Source: Streptomyces bauhiniae
Lineage (GTDB): Bacteria > Actinomycetota > Actinomycetes > Streptomycetales > Streptomycetaceae
DNA: 64,000 bases
Assembly (NCBI RefSeq): GCF_004784475.1
Contig: NZ_SRRT01000007.1
Location: 310,001-374,000 of the forward strand
Direction: 5' to 3'
Of the stretch, positions 32,303-40,708 are shown piece after piece. Each line of letters opens with the position of its first letter. Within the stretch, counting starts at the first letter, position 1. A program made the position numbers and the translations under genes. The notes under the pieces are model-generated. The model did not search any database. It saw only the letters and a list, made by a program, of their open reading frames with translations, and was not told the origin of the DNA.

Positions 32303-33229
32303 ATGACCGACTCCCTTCGCCTCCAGAGCGAGCTGGCCACCCTGACCACCGAGGCGTACCGGCCGGAGCTGGCCGGGATCGACCAACTGCCCACGCTGGA
32401 CATCGCCCGGCTGATGAACGGCGAGGACACCGGCGTCCCCGCGGCCGTCGCCGCCCGGCTCCCCGAGATCGCCGCCGCCGTCGACGCCATCGCCGCCCGC
32501 ATGGAGCGCGGCGGCCGTCTCGTCTACGCCGGTGCCGGTACGGCCGGACGCCTCGGCGTGCTGGACGCCTCCGAGTGCCCGCCCACCTTCAACACCGCCC
32601 CCGGTCAGGTCGTCGGGCTCATCGCGGGCGGTCCGGGTGCCCTGGTGACCTCCGTGGAGGGCGCGGAGGACTCCCCCGACCTGGCCCGCGCCGACCTGGA
32701 CGCGCTGAAGCTGACCCCGGACGACTCGGTGGTCGGTGTCTCCGCGTCCGGCCGTACGCCGTACGCGATCGGCGCGGTGGAGCACGCCCGCGGCGTCGGC
32801 GCCCTGACAGTGGGCCTCTCCTGCAACGCGGGCAGTCCCCTCGCGGCCGCCGCCGAGCACGGCATCGAGGTGGTCGTCGGCCCCGAGCTGCTGACCGGCT
32901 CGACCCGCCTGAAGGCGGGCACGGCCCAGAAGCTGGTCCTCAACATGCTGTCGACGATCACGATGATCCGCCTCGGCAAGACGTACGGAAACCTGATGGT
33001 CGACGTCCGCGCCTCCAACGCCAAGCTCCGGGCGCGCTCGCGGCGGATCGTCTCCCAGGCGACCGGCGCCCCGGACGCGGACATCGAGCGCGCCCTGACG
33101 GAGGCGGAGGGCGAGGTGAAGACGGCGATCCTGATCATCCTGGCGGGGGTGGACGGGGGTACGGCGACGCGGTTGCTGGAGGAGTCCGACGGGAGACTGC
33201 GGACGGCGCTGGGGAAGGCGGGGGCTTAG
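32303..33229 (+). CDS. murQ: N-acetylmuramic acid 6-phosphate etherase MurQ
   Basis: A 308-residue etherase that cleaves the D-lactyl ether of MurNAc-6-phosphate, yielding GlcNAc-6-phosphate, in peptidoglycan recycling. The SIS fold is clear in YAGAGTAGRLGVLDASECPPTF (with the catalytic-site glutamate), LIAGGPGALVTSVEGAEDS, SASGRTPYAIGAVEHARG and VLNMLSTITMIRLGKTYGNLMVDV. The ATG at 32303 lies 154 bp after the MurR-like gene, on the same strand. Confidence 0.94.
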   Translation: MTDSLRLQSELATLTTEAYRPELAGIDQLPTLDIARLMNGEDTGVPAAVAARLPEIAAAVDAIAARMERGGRLVYAGAGTAGRLGVLDASECPPTFNTAPGQVVGLIAGGPGALVTSVEGAEDSPDLARADLDALKLTPDDSVVGVSASGRTPYAIGAVEHARGVGALTVGLSCNAGSPLAAAAEHGIEVVVGPELLTGSTRLKAGTAQKLVLNMLSTITMIRLGKTYGNLMVDVRASNAKLRARSRRIVSQATGAPDADIERALTEAEGEVKTAILIILAGVDGGTATRLLEESDGRLRTALGKAGA

Positions 33230-33415
33230 GCGTACCGCCATCCGGAGTCGGCCCGCGCGCCGGAACGGCGAGGGCGCGCCCGCAGGCCGGGCAGAGGCTT
33301 ACGACCACCCATCGCCGACCGAGTCCGACTGCGGCTTGCGGACGCGCGGGCGTGTCGGCCGGACAACGCGTACGGCCGACCGCCTTCCGGAGGAGTCCCG
33401 CGCGCCGCACCGGCC

Positions 33416-34858
33416 GTGGTGGCGCAAGCTCGGAGCGTGCGCAACGACACCGCCACCGCGTCCGCCGTCCTCGCCCTGACGGGCGGGCCCGCCAACGTCC
33501 GTCACGTCACCCACTGCCTCACCCGGCTCCGCCTCACCCTCGCCGACCCGGCCGCCGTGGACGACGGGGCGCTACGCGGGCTGCCGGGAGTGCTCGGGGT
33601 GATCGGGGCGGGGACGCCGTCGCTGCAGGTGGTGCTGGGGCCGGGGGTGGTGGACACGGTGACGGCGGAGGTGGAACGGCAGCTCGCGGCGGGGGCGGGC
33701 GCCGTCGAAGCGAAGAGGGGTACGGAGGCCCCGGCTGCCGAGCCTCGTGCGAAGGGGGCCGCCCCCGCAGCCCTCCGCCGTATCGCCAACGTCTTCGTCC
33801 CCCTCATCCCCGCCCTCATCGGCTGCGGCATCCTCGCCGGCGTCAACGGCCTGCTCACGAACGCCGGTTGGCTCCCCGGCCTCACCCCCGCCCTGGCCGC
33901 CATCGCCTCCGGATTCATGGCGCTGATCGCGGTGTTCGTCGGCTATCAGACCGCGAAGGAGTTCGGCGGCACCCCGATCCTGGGCGGAGCGGTGGCCGCG
34001 GTGATCGTCTATCCGGGCGTGGCGAAGGTGACGGCGTTCGGCGTACACCTCTCCCCCGGCCAGGGCGGAGTCCTTGGCGCACTCGCCGCCGCCCTGCTCG
34101 CGACCCGGATCGAGAAGTGGTGCCGGGGACGCCTGCCCGGCGCGCTGGACGTCCTGTTCACCCCCACCGTCACCGTCCTGGTCGCGGGCCTCGCCACCCT
34201 GTACGGCCTGATGTACGCGGCCGGAGCGGTGGCCACCGCGATCGGCACCGGTGCGAACTGGCTGCTCACCACCACCGGCCCGTTCGCGGGCCTGATCCTC
34301 GGCGGACTGTTCCTTCCGCTGGTGATGCTCGGCCTGCACCAGGCCCTGATCCCCATCCACACCACCCTGATCGAACAGCAGGGCTACACGGTCCTCCTCC
34401 CCCTCCTGGCCATGGCCGGCGCGGGCCAGGTCGGCGGCGCGCTCGCGGTGTACGTACGCCTGCGCCACGACACCACCCTGCGCACCACGATCCGCTCGGC
34501 ACTCCCGGCGGGCCTGCTGGGCGTAGGGGAACCCCTGATCTACGGCGTCTCGCTCCCCCTCGGCCGCCCCTTCATCACCGCCTGCGTGGGCGGGGCGGCG
34601 GGCGGCGGCTTCGTCGGCTTCTTCGCCCTGCTCGGCGAAAAGGTCGGCGCCACCGCCATCGGCCCCTCCGGCTGGGCCCTCTTCCCCCTCCTCACCGGCA
34701 ACCAGGGCCCGGCCCCAGCCATCGCCATCTACGCAGGCGGCCTCCTGACGGCCTACGCGGTCGGCTTCGCCGCAACCCTCGCCTTCGGCTTCCCGAGGGG
34801 CACGCCGAGAAGTACGCCCCCGCCACTCCCCAACCGAACCCCGGCCGACACCGCGTGA
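33416..34858 (+). CDS. PTS EIIBC permease, MurP-like
   Basis: A 480-residue phosphotransferase transporter. The N-terminal EIIB domain carries the phosphocysteine at residue 34 (THCLTRLRLTL). After a linker, the EIIC domain has about ten membrane helices with NVFVPLIPALIGCGILAGVN and the substrate-loop motif GVGEPLIYGVSLPLGRPF. No EIIA domain is present, so phosphate must come from a separate EIIA such as Crr, as for E. coli MurP. Position after murQ supports MurNAc as substrate. The start is uncertain: GTG at 33416, 33419 or 33437 are all possible and none has good ribosome-binding-site spacing. Confidence 0.82.
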   Translation: MVAQARSVRNDTATASAVLALTGGPANVRHVTHCLTRLRLTLADPAAVDDGALRGLPGVLGVIGAGTPSLQVVLGPGVVDTVTAEVERQLAAGAGAVEAKRGTEAPAAEPRAKGAAPAALRRIANVFVPLIPALIGCGILAGVNGLLTNAGWLPGLTPALAAIASGFMALIAVFVGYQTAKEFGGTPILGGAVAAVIVYPGVAKVTAFGVHLSPGQGGVLGALAAALLATRIEKWCRGRLPGALDVLFTPTVTVLVAGLATLYGLMYAAGAVATAIGTGANWLLTTTGPFAGLILGGLFLPLVMLGLHQALIPIHTTLIEQQGYTVLLPLLAMAGAGQVGGALAVYVRLRHDTTLRTTIRSALPAGLLGVGEPLIYGVSLPLGRPFITACVGGAAGGGFVGFFALLGEKVGATAIGPSGWALFPLLTGNQGPAPAIAIYAGGLLTAYAVGFAATLAFGFPRGTPRSTPPPLPNRTPADTA

Positions 34859-35190
34859 CGCACGCTGCTGCCGACGGCGTAGGAGGCGGGCCGCCCCCCT
34901 TCACCCTCGGCTTCCCGAGAGGTACGACGAGGAGTCCGCCCCCGCCGCTCCCCGACCGACACTGCGTGACGCACGCTGCCCCCACGGCGTACGAGGTCTC
35001 GCCGCCACCCTCACTCTCGGCCTTCCCAGCGGGTACGACGCCGCCGACCACCGGTCGAGCACCCGCTGATCCCGGGTGGCATCCGCGCCGTTCACCCCTG
35101 ACACGGGCGGCCTCCTGACGGCGTACGCGACAGGGCTTCCCGGCGCCCCCGCCCTCGGCTTCCCTCAGCGCCGGGTGGGTTCGCCCCAGG
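34738..35190. repeat. Degenerate tandem copies of the permease 3' end
   Basis: The 459 bp between the PTS gene and the next gene holds no convincing gene. It contains two to three decayed copies of the last 110-130 bp of the PTS gene. GACGGC(C/G)TACG-type blocks occur near 34747, 34873, 34983 and 35117. CTTCCCGAG-type blocks occur near 34789, 34911 and 35022. An exact TGACGCACGCTGC occurs at 34856 and 34967, 111 bp apart. The last copy again begins with GGCGGCCTCCTGACGG, like the first. Confidence 0.65.
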
Positions 35191-35317
35191 CGGCGTGCCG
35201 AATGTCGCGCTGGAAGGCGCACCAGCCCAAGCCCTAGGGGCCGTCCCCTAAGCGTGCCCCGCGCATCCGCCGCCCGGCCCCGCGTGACGCCCGCCCCTCC
35301 CCCTCGTTGCCCCAGAC

Positions 35318-35539
35318 ATGAAGAAGCTGCTGCTAGCCACCCTCGCCGTCGCCGCGTCCTCCGCCGCCCTGGCCGCCCCCGCCCACGCCGCCTCCGCCGA
35401 CGACCGCTGGACGGCCGAGGACACCACCGCCTGCGCGGCGGACCTCACCGTGGTCCCGGTCGTGAAGGCGGTCTCCCCGCTGCCGATGGCCGAACAGGCC
35501 CCCGCCTGCGGCAAGGGCAGCCTGCTGCACCACGGTTAG
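35318..35539 (+). CDS. Small secreted protein
   Basis: A 73-residue protein with a good signal peptide (MKKLLLATLAVAASSAALAAP, ending AHA near residue 25) and a 48-residue mature part containing two cysteines (TTACAADLTVV and APACGKG) that could form a disulfide. No family is recognised. No ribosome-binding site is obvious. Its TAG stop overlaps the TAA stop of the convergent VOC gene within the tetranucleotide TTAG at 35536-35539. Confidence 0.6.
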   Translation: MKKLLLATLAVAASSAALAAPAHAASADDRWTAEDTTACAADLTVVPVVKAVSPLPMAEQAPACGKGSLLHHG

Positions 35540-35922
35540 GCGTACTGGGCGAGCTGGATCAGGTTGCCGCAGGTGTCGTCCAGGACGGCGATGGTCACCG
35601 GCCCGGCGGACACCGGCTCCTGGGTGAAGCGCACCCCGAGCCCGCGCAGCCTTTCGTACTCGGCGTGGACGTCGTCCACGGCGAAGGAGGTGGCCGGGAT
35701 GCCGTCGCCGTGCAGGGCGGCGGTGTACGGCTTGGCCGCGGGGTGGGCGTCCGGCTCCAGCAGCAGCTCGGTGCCGTCGGGCTGCTCGGGCGAGACCACG
35801 GTCAGCCACCGGTACTCGCCGAGCGGCACGTCGGCCTTCGGCACGAAGCCCAGCACCTCGGTGTAGAAGCGCAGCGCCTTCTCCTGGTCGTCGACGAACA
35901 CGCTGGCCAGGTTGATCCGCAC
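35536..35922 (-). CDS. VOC-family (glyoxalase-like) protein
   Basis: A 128-residue vicinal-oxygen-chelate protein: two beta-alpha-beta-beta-beta units are visible, beginning INLASVFVDDQEKALRFYTEVLGF and SFAVDDVHAEYERLRGLGVRFTQEP, with DDTCGNLIQL at the C-terminus. It is of the type often annotated as glyoxalase/bleomycin-resistance protein. The substrate is unknown. The GTG at 35922 follows GGAGG by 7 bases. Confidence 0.85.
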   Translation of the reverse strand: MRINLASVFVDDQEKALRFYTEVLGFVPKADVPLGEYRWLTVVSPEQPDGTELLLEPDAHPAAKPYTAALHGDGIPATSFAVDDVHAEYERLRGLGVRFTQEPVSAGPVTIAVLDDTCGNLIQLAQYA

Positions 35923-36004
35923 GGGGTGCCCTCCAGGTGCCGGGGTCGTGGAAACGTATCCTCGCGCATCCGAAGTCCCGGCGCGCGGGTGAGAAGCTGG
36001 AGGC

Positions 36005-36574
36005 ATGAATCACGCCCAGCTCACCGCGCTAGGCCGCGCCCTCCGGCTCGTCGGGGAGCACGGGGAGGCGCTGTCCGCCGACACCCCGGACTCCCGGTTG
36101 CACGAGGTCAAGGCCGATCTGCGCCGGGCGCTGGACCTGCTGGACGAGAGTGTCTCGGCCGGCGCCCCCACCACCCGCTGCGCGGAGCACCCGCAGGGCC
36201 CCGTGGACGAGAGCGCGCCGGACCTGTGCCTGCTGTGCGAGACCCGTAGGAGGGCCGCCCGCCGCGCGGAGTACGGCGGGCAGGGCCGGGGCCCGGAGGC
36301 GCCCGCGACCGCCCCCTCCCGGTACGGCGTCCGCGCCGACCGCCCCCAGCCCCAGCAGCGCTGGCTCCCCGAGGCGTGGAACGGCCGCGAGTGGCAGCTC
36401 TGCGGCACCCCGCGCAGGGACCGCCGCGAGGCGGAGGCGTATCTCGCCGCCGCCCGCCGGGGTTCGCGCCCGGCGATGGCCTACCGTCTGGTCCACGAGT
36501 TCACCGACTACGAGGTGCTCCGCGTCTGGGGCACCCCCACCCAGGTGGACATCGAACCGATGGGCAACCTCTAG
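36005..36574 (+). CDS. Hypothetical protein with a Cys cluster
   Basis: A 189-residue Streptomyces-type protein without a recognised domain. A helical N-terminus (residues 1-50) is followed by TTRCAEHPQGPVDESAPDLCLLCETRR, which could be a small zinc knuckle, and a C-terminal alpha/beta stretch (MAYRLVHEFTDYEVLRVWGTPTQVDIEPMGNL). It is divergent from one VOC gene and 14 bp upstream of another, so it is probably co-transcribed with the latter. Confidence 0.65.
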   Translation: MNHAQLTALGRALRLVGEHGEALSADTPDSRLHEVKADLRRALDLLDESVSAGAPTTRCAEHPQGPVDESAPDLCLLCETRRRAARRAEYGGQGRGPEAPATAPSRYGVRADRPQPQQRWLPEAWNGREWQLCGTPRRDRREAEAYLAAARRGSRPAMAYRLVHEFTDYEVLRVWGTPTQVDIEPMGNL

Positions 36575-36588
36575 CCGGAGGCGGCAGC

Positions 36589-37032
36589 ATGGACATGGAC
36601 CAGCAGCTCAGCATGGTCACCCTGGGCGTCGAGGACCTGGCGACGAGCCGCCGTTTCTACAGCGAGGGCCTCGGCTGGACCCCGCTGCTGGACCTGGACG
36701 AGGTGGTCTTCTACCAGGTCGGCAGGGGCGTGGCACTGGCCCTGTTCCCGCTGGCCGACCTGGCCGCCGACACCGGCGCCCCGGCCACCCCCGGCACCCC
36801 CTTCACCCTCGCCCGCAACCTCGGCTCCCCCGCCGAGGTCGACACGGCCGTGGCCCGCGCCCGCGAGGCCGGGGCGAACGTCCTCAAGGAACCCCAGCGG
36901 GCGGCCTTCGGCGGCTACCACGCCTACTTCACCGACCCCGACGGCCACCGCTGGGAGATCTGCCACAACCCCGGCTGGTCGGTGTCGGAGGACGGCACGG
37001 TACGGCTGACCGCGGTGGACCCGGAGAAGTGA
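36589..37032 (+). CDS. VOC-family protein
   Basis: A 147-residue VOC protein with MVTLGVEDLATSRRFYSEGLGW, VVFYQVGRGVALALF and the C-terminal metal-ligand-type HAYFTDPDGHRWEICHNPGW. It is only distantly similar to the VOC protein encoded 0.7 kb upstream, so it is not a recent duplicate. GGAGG lies 7 bases before the ATG at 36589; a second ATG at 36595 is possible. Substrate unknown. Confidence 0.86.
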   Translation: MDMDQQLSMVTLGVEDLATSRRFYSEGLGWTPLLDLDEVVFYQVGRGVALALFPLADLAADTGAPATPGTPFTLARNLGSPAEVDTAVARAREAGANVLKEPQRAAFGGYHAYFTDPDGHRWEICHNPGWSVSEDGTVRLTAVDPEK

Positions 37033-37038
37033 ACACAA

Positions 37039-37072
37039 AGGCGCCGGGCGGGAGTTCACCCACCCGGCGCCT
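37039..37072. terminator. Bidirectional terminator
   Basis: AGGCGCCGGG and CCCGGCGCCT form a perfect 10-bp stem, with three further G-C pairs inside after one mismatch. It lies in the 49 bp between the convergent VOC and oxidoreductase genes. Confidence 0.75.
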
Positions 37073-37081
37073 CACAGAACC

Positions 37082-38209
37082 TCAGCTCAGCGAGCCCAGC
37101 GCGGCCGCGTCGTACGGCTTCAGCTCGTCGAACCGCCCGGACAGCACCTTCGCGGCCCACTCCGGGTCCTGGAGCAGCGCGCGGCCGATGGCGACCATGT
37201 CGTACTCCTCGCGCTCGAAGCCGTCGAGGAGGTCGTCGATGTTCTTGACCGGGGAGCCCTCGCCCTGGAACGCGCCCGTGAAGTCGCCGTCCAGGCCGAC
37301 CGAGCCGACGGTGATGACCGGCTTGCCGGTGATCTTCTTGGTCCAGCCGGCCAGGTTGAGGTCGGAGCCCTCGAACTCGGGGAGCCAGTAGCGGCGGGTG
37401 GAGGCGTGGAAGACGTCGGCACCGGCGGCGGAGATCGGGGCGAGGATCGCCTCCAGCTCTTCCGGGGTCTCGGCCAGACGCGCGGTGTAGTCCTGCTGCT
37501 TCCACTGCGAGTAGCGGAAGATGACCGGGAACTCGGCGGACACGCGCTCGCGCACGGCCGCGACGATCTCCGCGGCGAACTGGGCGCGGGCGACCGGGTC
37601 GCCGCCGTAGCCGTCGGTACGGCGGTTGGTGCCCTCCCACAGGAACTGGTCCAGCAGGTAGCCGTGGGCGCCGTGGATCTCGACGCCGTCGAAGCCGATG
37701 CGCTCGGCGTCGGCGGCGGCCTGCGCGAAGGCGCCGATCACGTCGTCGATGTCGGACTGCGTCATGGCCTGGCCCTTGGCCTCGGCACCCGCCTTGTGCA
37801 CGCCGGACGGGCCCATGGCGGGGGCGTCCGCGAACGGCGGCTCGCCCTGCCGGCGGACCATGCCGATGTGCCAGAGCTGCGGGACGATCGTGCCGCCCGC
37901 CGCGTGCACCTCCCGCGCGACCTTCTCCCAGCCCGCGAGCTGCTCCTCGCCGTGGAAACGCGGCACGCTGTCGCTCTGACCGGCCGAGTCGTGCCCAACG
38001 TACGTACCCTCGGTGACGATCAGGCCGACGCCGTTCGCGGCACGGCGGGAGTAGTACGACACGACGTCCTCGCCGGGGATGCCGCCCGGGGAGAACATCC
38101 GGGTCATCGGCGCCATCGCGATCCGGTTCGGCACGGTGAGGCCGTTCAGCGTGATCGGGCGGGACAGGAGCTGGGCCGCGCGGCTGGCGGCGGACGTCGT
38201 GACGGTCAC
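37082..38209 (-). CDS. NADH:flavin oxidoreductase, old yellow enzyme family
   Basis: A 375-residue FMN-dependent TIM-barrel oxidoreductase. LNGLTVPNRIAMAPMTRMFSPGG, PQLWHIG, GFDGVEIHGAHGYLLDQFLW...RTDGYGG and DMVAIGRALLQDPEW are the FMN-binding and catalytic blocks of the old yellow enzyme class that reduces activated alkenes. The natural substrate is unknown. The GTG at 38209 follows GAGGAG by 8 bases. The gene stands alone. Confidence 0.92.
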   Translation of the reverse strand: MTVTTSAASRAAQLLSRPITLNGLTVPNRIAMAPMTRMFSPGGIPGEDVVSYYSRRAANGVGLIVTEGTYVGHDSAGQSDSVPRFHGEEQLAGWEKVAREVHAAGGTIVPQLWHIGMVRRQGEPPFADAPAMGPSGVHKAGAEAKGQAMTQSDIDDVIGAFAQAAADAERIGFDGVEIHGAHGYLLDQFLWEGTNRRTDGYGGDPVARAQFAAEIVAAVRERVSAEFPVIFRYSQWKQQDYTARLAETPEELEAILAPISAAGADVFHASTRRYWLPEFEGSDLNLAGWTKKITGKPVITVGSVGLDGDFTGAFQGEGSPVKNIDDLLDGFEREEYDMVAIGRALLQDPEWAAKVLSGRFDELKPYDAAALGSLS

Positions 38210-38356
38210 GTGGGGGGCTCCTCGGAGAACGGTGTCGGGTAGACCGGCTGGTATGTGTGCACGCAATGGTGCACGTAGTGAAACAACTGGTCCAGTCGGC
38301 TCCGCATTCCGCCCCGCCGGACCGGGCGAGTGTGACCCCGGCCACGCCTGCTGTTC

Positions 38357-38590
38357 TCAGCCCAGCTCGACCCGCCTGCGGGCATCCCGGTTCAGCAGCC
38401 GGACGCGCTCGCGGAGCACGTCGGCGGGGGTGGCCTCGCCGAGACACTCCGGGGGTACGTCCCACTCCCGGCCGCCGCCGAGGGGCCGTAACTGGATGCG
38501 ACCGCCGACCCGGCCCATGACCTCACCGAGCCGGCCGTCACGCGCGTCCTGTGCGTACGACCCGACGGGCCGGGCCTCTTCGTCACTCAC
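38357..38590 (-). CDS. Small hypothetical protein, coupled to the upstream gene
   Basis: A 77-residue protein (YAQDARDGRLGEVMGRVGGRIQLRPLGGGREWDVPPECL) with a predicted small beta-barrel character and a basic C-terminus. The GTG at 38590 overlaps the end of the upstream 65-residue gene by 8 bp, so translation is coupled. Such small pairs commonly sit opposite XRE/DUF397 genes in Streptomyces (from memory). Function unknown. Confidence 0.65.
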   Translation of the reverse strand: MSDEEARPVGSYAQDARDGRLGEVMGRVGGRIQLRPLGGGREWDVPPECLGEATPADVLRERVRLLNRDARRRVELG

Positions 38591-38780
38591 CCTCCCGCCC
38601 CGAGAGCGCGGCGGCGAGACGAGCGGCGACGTCGAGGTTGCAACTCCCGAGGTCGACCAGGGTGTTGTGCCCGCCGTACACCTCAGTCACAGGGTCGACC
38701 CGCAACGAGGGCAACACGATCCCCGCGTCCCGCAGTGCGCTACGAAGCCGCTCGACCGCCTGATCAGCCGTATCCGTCAT
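38583..38780 (-). CDS. Small hypothetical protein
   Basis: A 65-residue protein (VERLRSALRDAGIVLPSLRVDPVTEVYGGHNTLVDLGSCNLDVAARLAAAL) with GGAGGAA about 7 bases before its ATG. It is the first of two overlapping genes and divergent from the XRE regulator, with 112 bp between starts. No domain is recognised. Confidence 0.65.
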   Translation of the reverse strand: MTDTADQAVERLRSALRDAGIVLPSLRVDPVTEVYGGHNTLVDLGSCNLDVAARLAAALSGREGE

Positions 38781-38892
38781 TTCGCTTCCTCCACGCTGAG
38801 TGTTCCCGTTCTGCACACAGAGTGGCGGCGCCGCTTCTAGCCTGGCCATACAGACAGTGCCAACAACCACACCTGTGGGACAGGGGGCAGCG

Positions 38893-39735
38893 ATGCCAGG
38901 CCCGAAGGACCTTGACCCGTCATCGTCACCGCGAGCGATGATCGGCGCCGAATTGCGGTATGCCCGGGAGCGGATGGGCCTGAGCCAGACGGAACTTGGC
39001 GAGCCCCTGTTCGTCAGCGGCTCGTTCATCGGCCAACTGGAGTCCGGGACGCGACGGATGCAGCGTGAGTACGCCGTCCAGTTGGACGTGATCCTGCGTA
39101 CGGACGGCTTCTTCACCCGGCACTGCGAGACCTCTGCCAAGTCCAGGTATCCGGAGCACTTCGAGGAGGAAGCCGAGGCGGAGACGTTCGCCACCTCGAT
39201 CCGGCATTACATCCCGCTGCTGATCCCTGGCCTGTTGCAGACCCCCGCCTACTCGGCGGCGCTGTTCCGTGCGTACCGGCCGACCGCCCCCGACTCGGAG
39301 ATCGAGGAACTGGTCGAGATCCGCGCGAAGCGTGGGCGCCTCCTCGACGATCCAACAAAGCCGTTGTTGATGGTGGTCCTGGACGAGGCCGCGATCCGCC
39401 GCCCCGTGGGCGGGCCTGCGGTGATGGCCGAAGCACTGCGCCACGTCGCGCACTTGATGCGGAGACACCGGATCATCGTCCAAGTACTGCCCTTCGCCAC
39501 CGGGGCTCACGCGGCGATGGGCGGCGCGCTCAAGTACATGGAGTTCGCCGACGCTCCCCCGCTGTGCTTCGTCGACGGGCTGGACACGGGGAAGTTGCTG
39601 GACGACCCGGCGACCGTCGCCCGCCATGCCCTGACCTTCACACTTCTACAGGTGTCGGGCCTTTCATCGGCCCATTCTCTGGCCCTAATCGAGTCGGTGG
39701 CACAGGATTACGACCATGAAGAGCAACCCTCCTGA
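38893..39735 (+). CDS. XRE-family regulator with DUF5753 domain
   Basis: A 280-residue protein with an N-terminal Cro/CI helix-turn-helix (residues 18-72, LRYARERMGLSQTELGEPLFVSGSFIGQLESGTRRM) and a C-terminal DUF5753 domain (ETFATSIRHYIPLLIPGLLQTPAYSAALFRA, then VQVLPFATGAHAAMGGALKYMEF). This is the very common Streptomyces regulator type paired with DUF397 proteins, related to the BldB/WhiJ systems. It overlaps the DUF397 gene by 20 bp. Confidence 0.9.
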   Translation: MPGPKDLDPSSSPRAMIGAELRYARERMGLSQTELGEPLFVSGSFIGQLESGTRRMQREYAVQLDVILRTDGFFTRHCETSAKSRYPEHFEEEAEAETFATSIRHYIPLLIPGLLQTPAYSAALFRAYRPTAPDSEIEELVEIRAKRGRLLDDPTKPLLMVVLDEAAIRRPVGGPAVMAEALRHVAHLMRRHRIIVQVLPFATGAHAAMGGALKYMEFADAPPLCFVDGLDTGKLLDDPATVARHALTFTLLQVSGLSSAHSLALIESVAQDYDHEEQPS

Positions 39736-39904
39736 GTGGCGCAAGTCCACCTACAGCCAAGGTGACGGCAGCGACTGCCTCGAAGTGAACGACACCCACC
39801 CCACCCACATCCCCGTCCGCGACTCCAAAGCGCCGCACGGCCCGACGCTCGGGTTCCGGCCGGAGGCGTGGGCCACGTTCGTGGAAAACCTCAAGCACGA
39901 CTGA
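39716..39904 (+). CDS. DUF397 family protein
   Basis: A 62-residue DUF397 protein: EWRKSTYSQGDGSDCLEV, VRDSKAPHGPTLGFRPEAW and the C-terminal FVENLKH are diagnostic. Such proteins act as partners of the adjacent XRE-DUF5753 regulator and have been compared to toxin-antitoxin pairs controlling development. The start lies inside the end of the regulator gene, so the two are translationally coupled. Confidence 0.9.
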   Translation: MKSNPPEWRKSTYSQGDGSDCLEVNDTHPTHIPVRDSKAPHGPTLGFRPEAWATFVENLKHD

Positions 39905-39939
39905 CCGGCACTCCAAGGCAAGCCGGAAAGGCGGTGACA

Positions 39940-40692
39940 GTGGCGGCGCTGAAGCGGGCCCGGCTTGCCTTGAACATGACGTTGGAAGACGCTGCCGACG
40001 CCCTGAACGCGATAACCGGCGGAGCGACGGACGCGAGCCTGATGAGCGCGTGGGAGTCCGGTCGTCGCCGTACCGGAAAACGGAACCGAGCCGGGCTCTG
40101 CCGCCTGTACCGGGAGCGCCCGGAGGTACTCTTCGCCCACCAGGACGGCGCCGAGGCAAGCGTGTTGGAGAGTTCCGGCACCGCCGTGGTCCTGAGGGTG
40201 CTCACCCGTTGGACAGACTTGGTCGAGGCGATGACCGGCGTCGTCACGGATGCTCAAGAACAGTTGGTGGTGACGGGCTCCCGCTCACGCGAGGCGGCAT
40301 ATCTGGCCGCGATCGAGACGGCCGTGGCCGAGCGCCCCGACCTGGTGCACTACCGGGTGCTGTACGGAGCGCCCAGGCGCCCGGAGTTGGTCGACCATCT
40401 GTCCCGCCTGCTGGAGCTGCGCGATCCCGCGACCCGCCGCAACGGCGTCAAGACCCTGCACATTGGAGTGGTCGAACGGCCGGAGGCCCCGGAGCGCTTC
40501 TTCGTCGCCTCGGAGACCGCCGCGGTGGTACCGATGCCGTCCTTCCACGGCGCGGAGGGCTTCGACTGCGGTGTCCTGCTGAACCGGGAGGCGGCGGTGG
40601 GCCTGGTCCACCATGGGCGGGAGGCATGCGCCTCGGCGCGGCCGGTGGAGACGATGGAAGCAGTCCGCGCTTTCCGGGTGCGGCGCGAGTGA
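39940..40692 (+). CDS. HTH regulator at the head of the lasso-peptide locus
   Basis: A 250-residue protein. Residues 1-65 form an XRE-like helix-turn-helix (KRARLALNMTLEDAADALNAITGGATDASLMSAWESGRR). The rest is an alpha/beta domain (DAQEQLVVTGSRSREAAYLAAIETAVAERPDLVHYRVLYG...FHGAEGFDCGVLLNREAAVG) of the kind found after such HTH domains, phospholipase D-like in appearance but without an HKD motif. The GTG at 39940 is 8 bases after GGAAAGG. It lies 16 bp upstream of the M20 peptidase gene, so it is probably the local regulator. Confidence 0.7.
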   Translation: MAALKRARLALNMTLEDAADALNAITGGATDASLMSAWESGRRRTGKRNRAGLCRLYRERPEVLFAHQDGAEASVLESSGTAVVLRVLTRWTDLVEAMTGVVTDAQEQLVVTGSRSREAAYLAAIETAVAERPDLVHYRVLYGAPRRPELVDHLSRLLELRDPATRRNGVKTLHIGVVERPEAPERFFVASETAAVVPMPSFHGAEGFDCGVLLNREAAVGLVHHGREACASARPVETMEAVRAFRVRRE

Positions 40693-40708
40693 CGTCGTGG
40701 GGAGCAGC

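Noticed and set aside
34738..35190. Possible CRISPR array
   Set aside because: The repeats are few, degenerate and over 100 bp apart, derive from the PTS gene end, and no cas genes are present.
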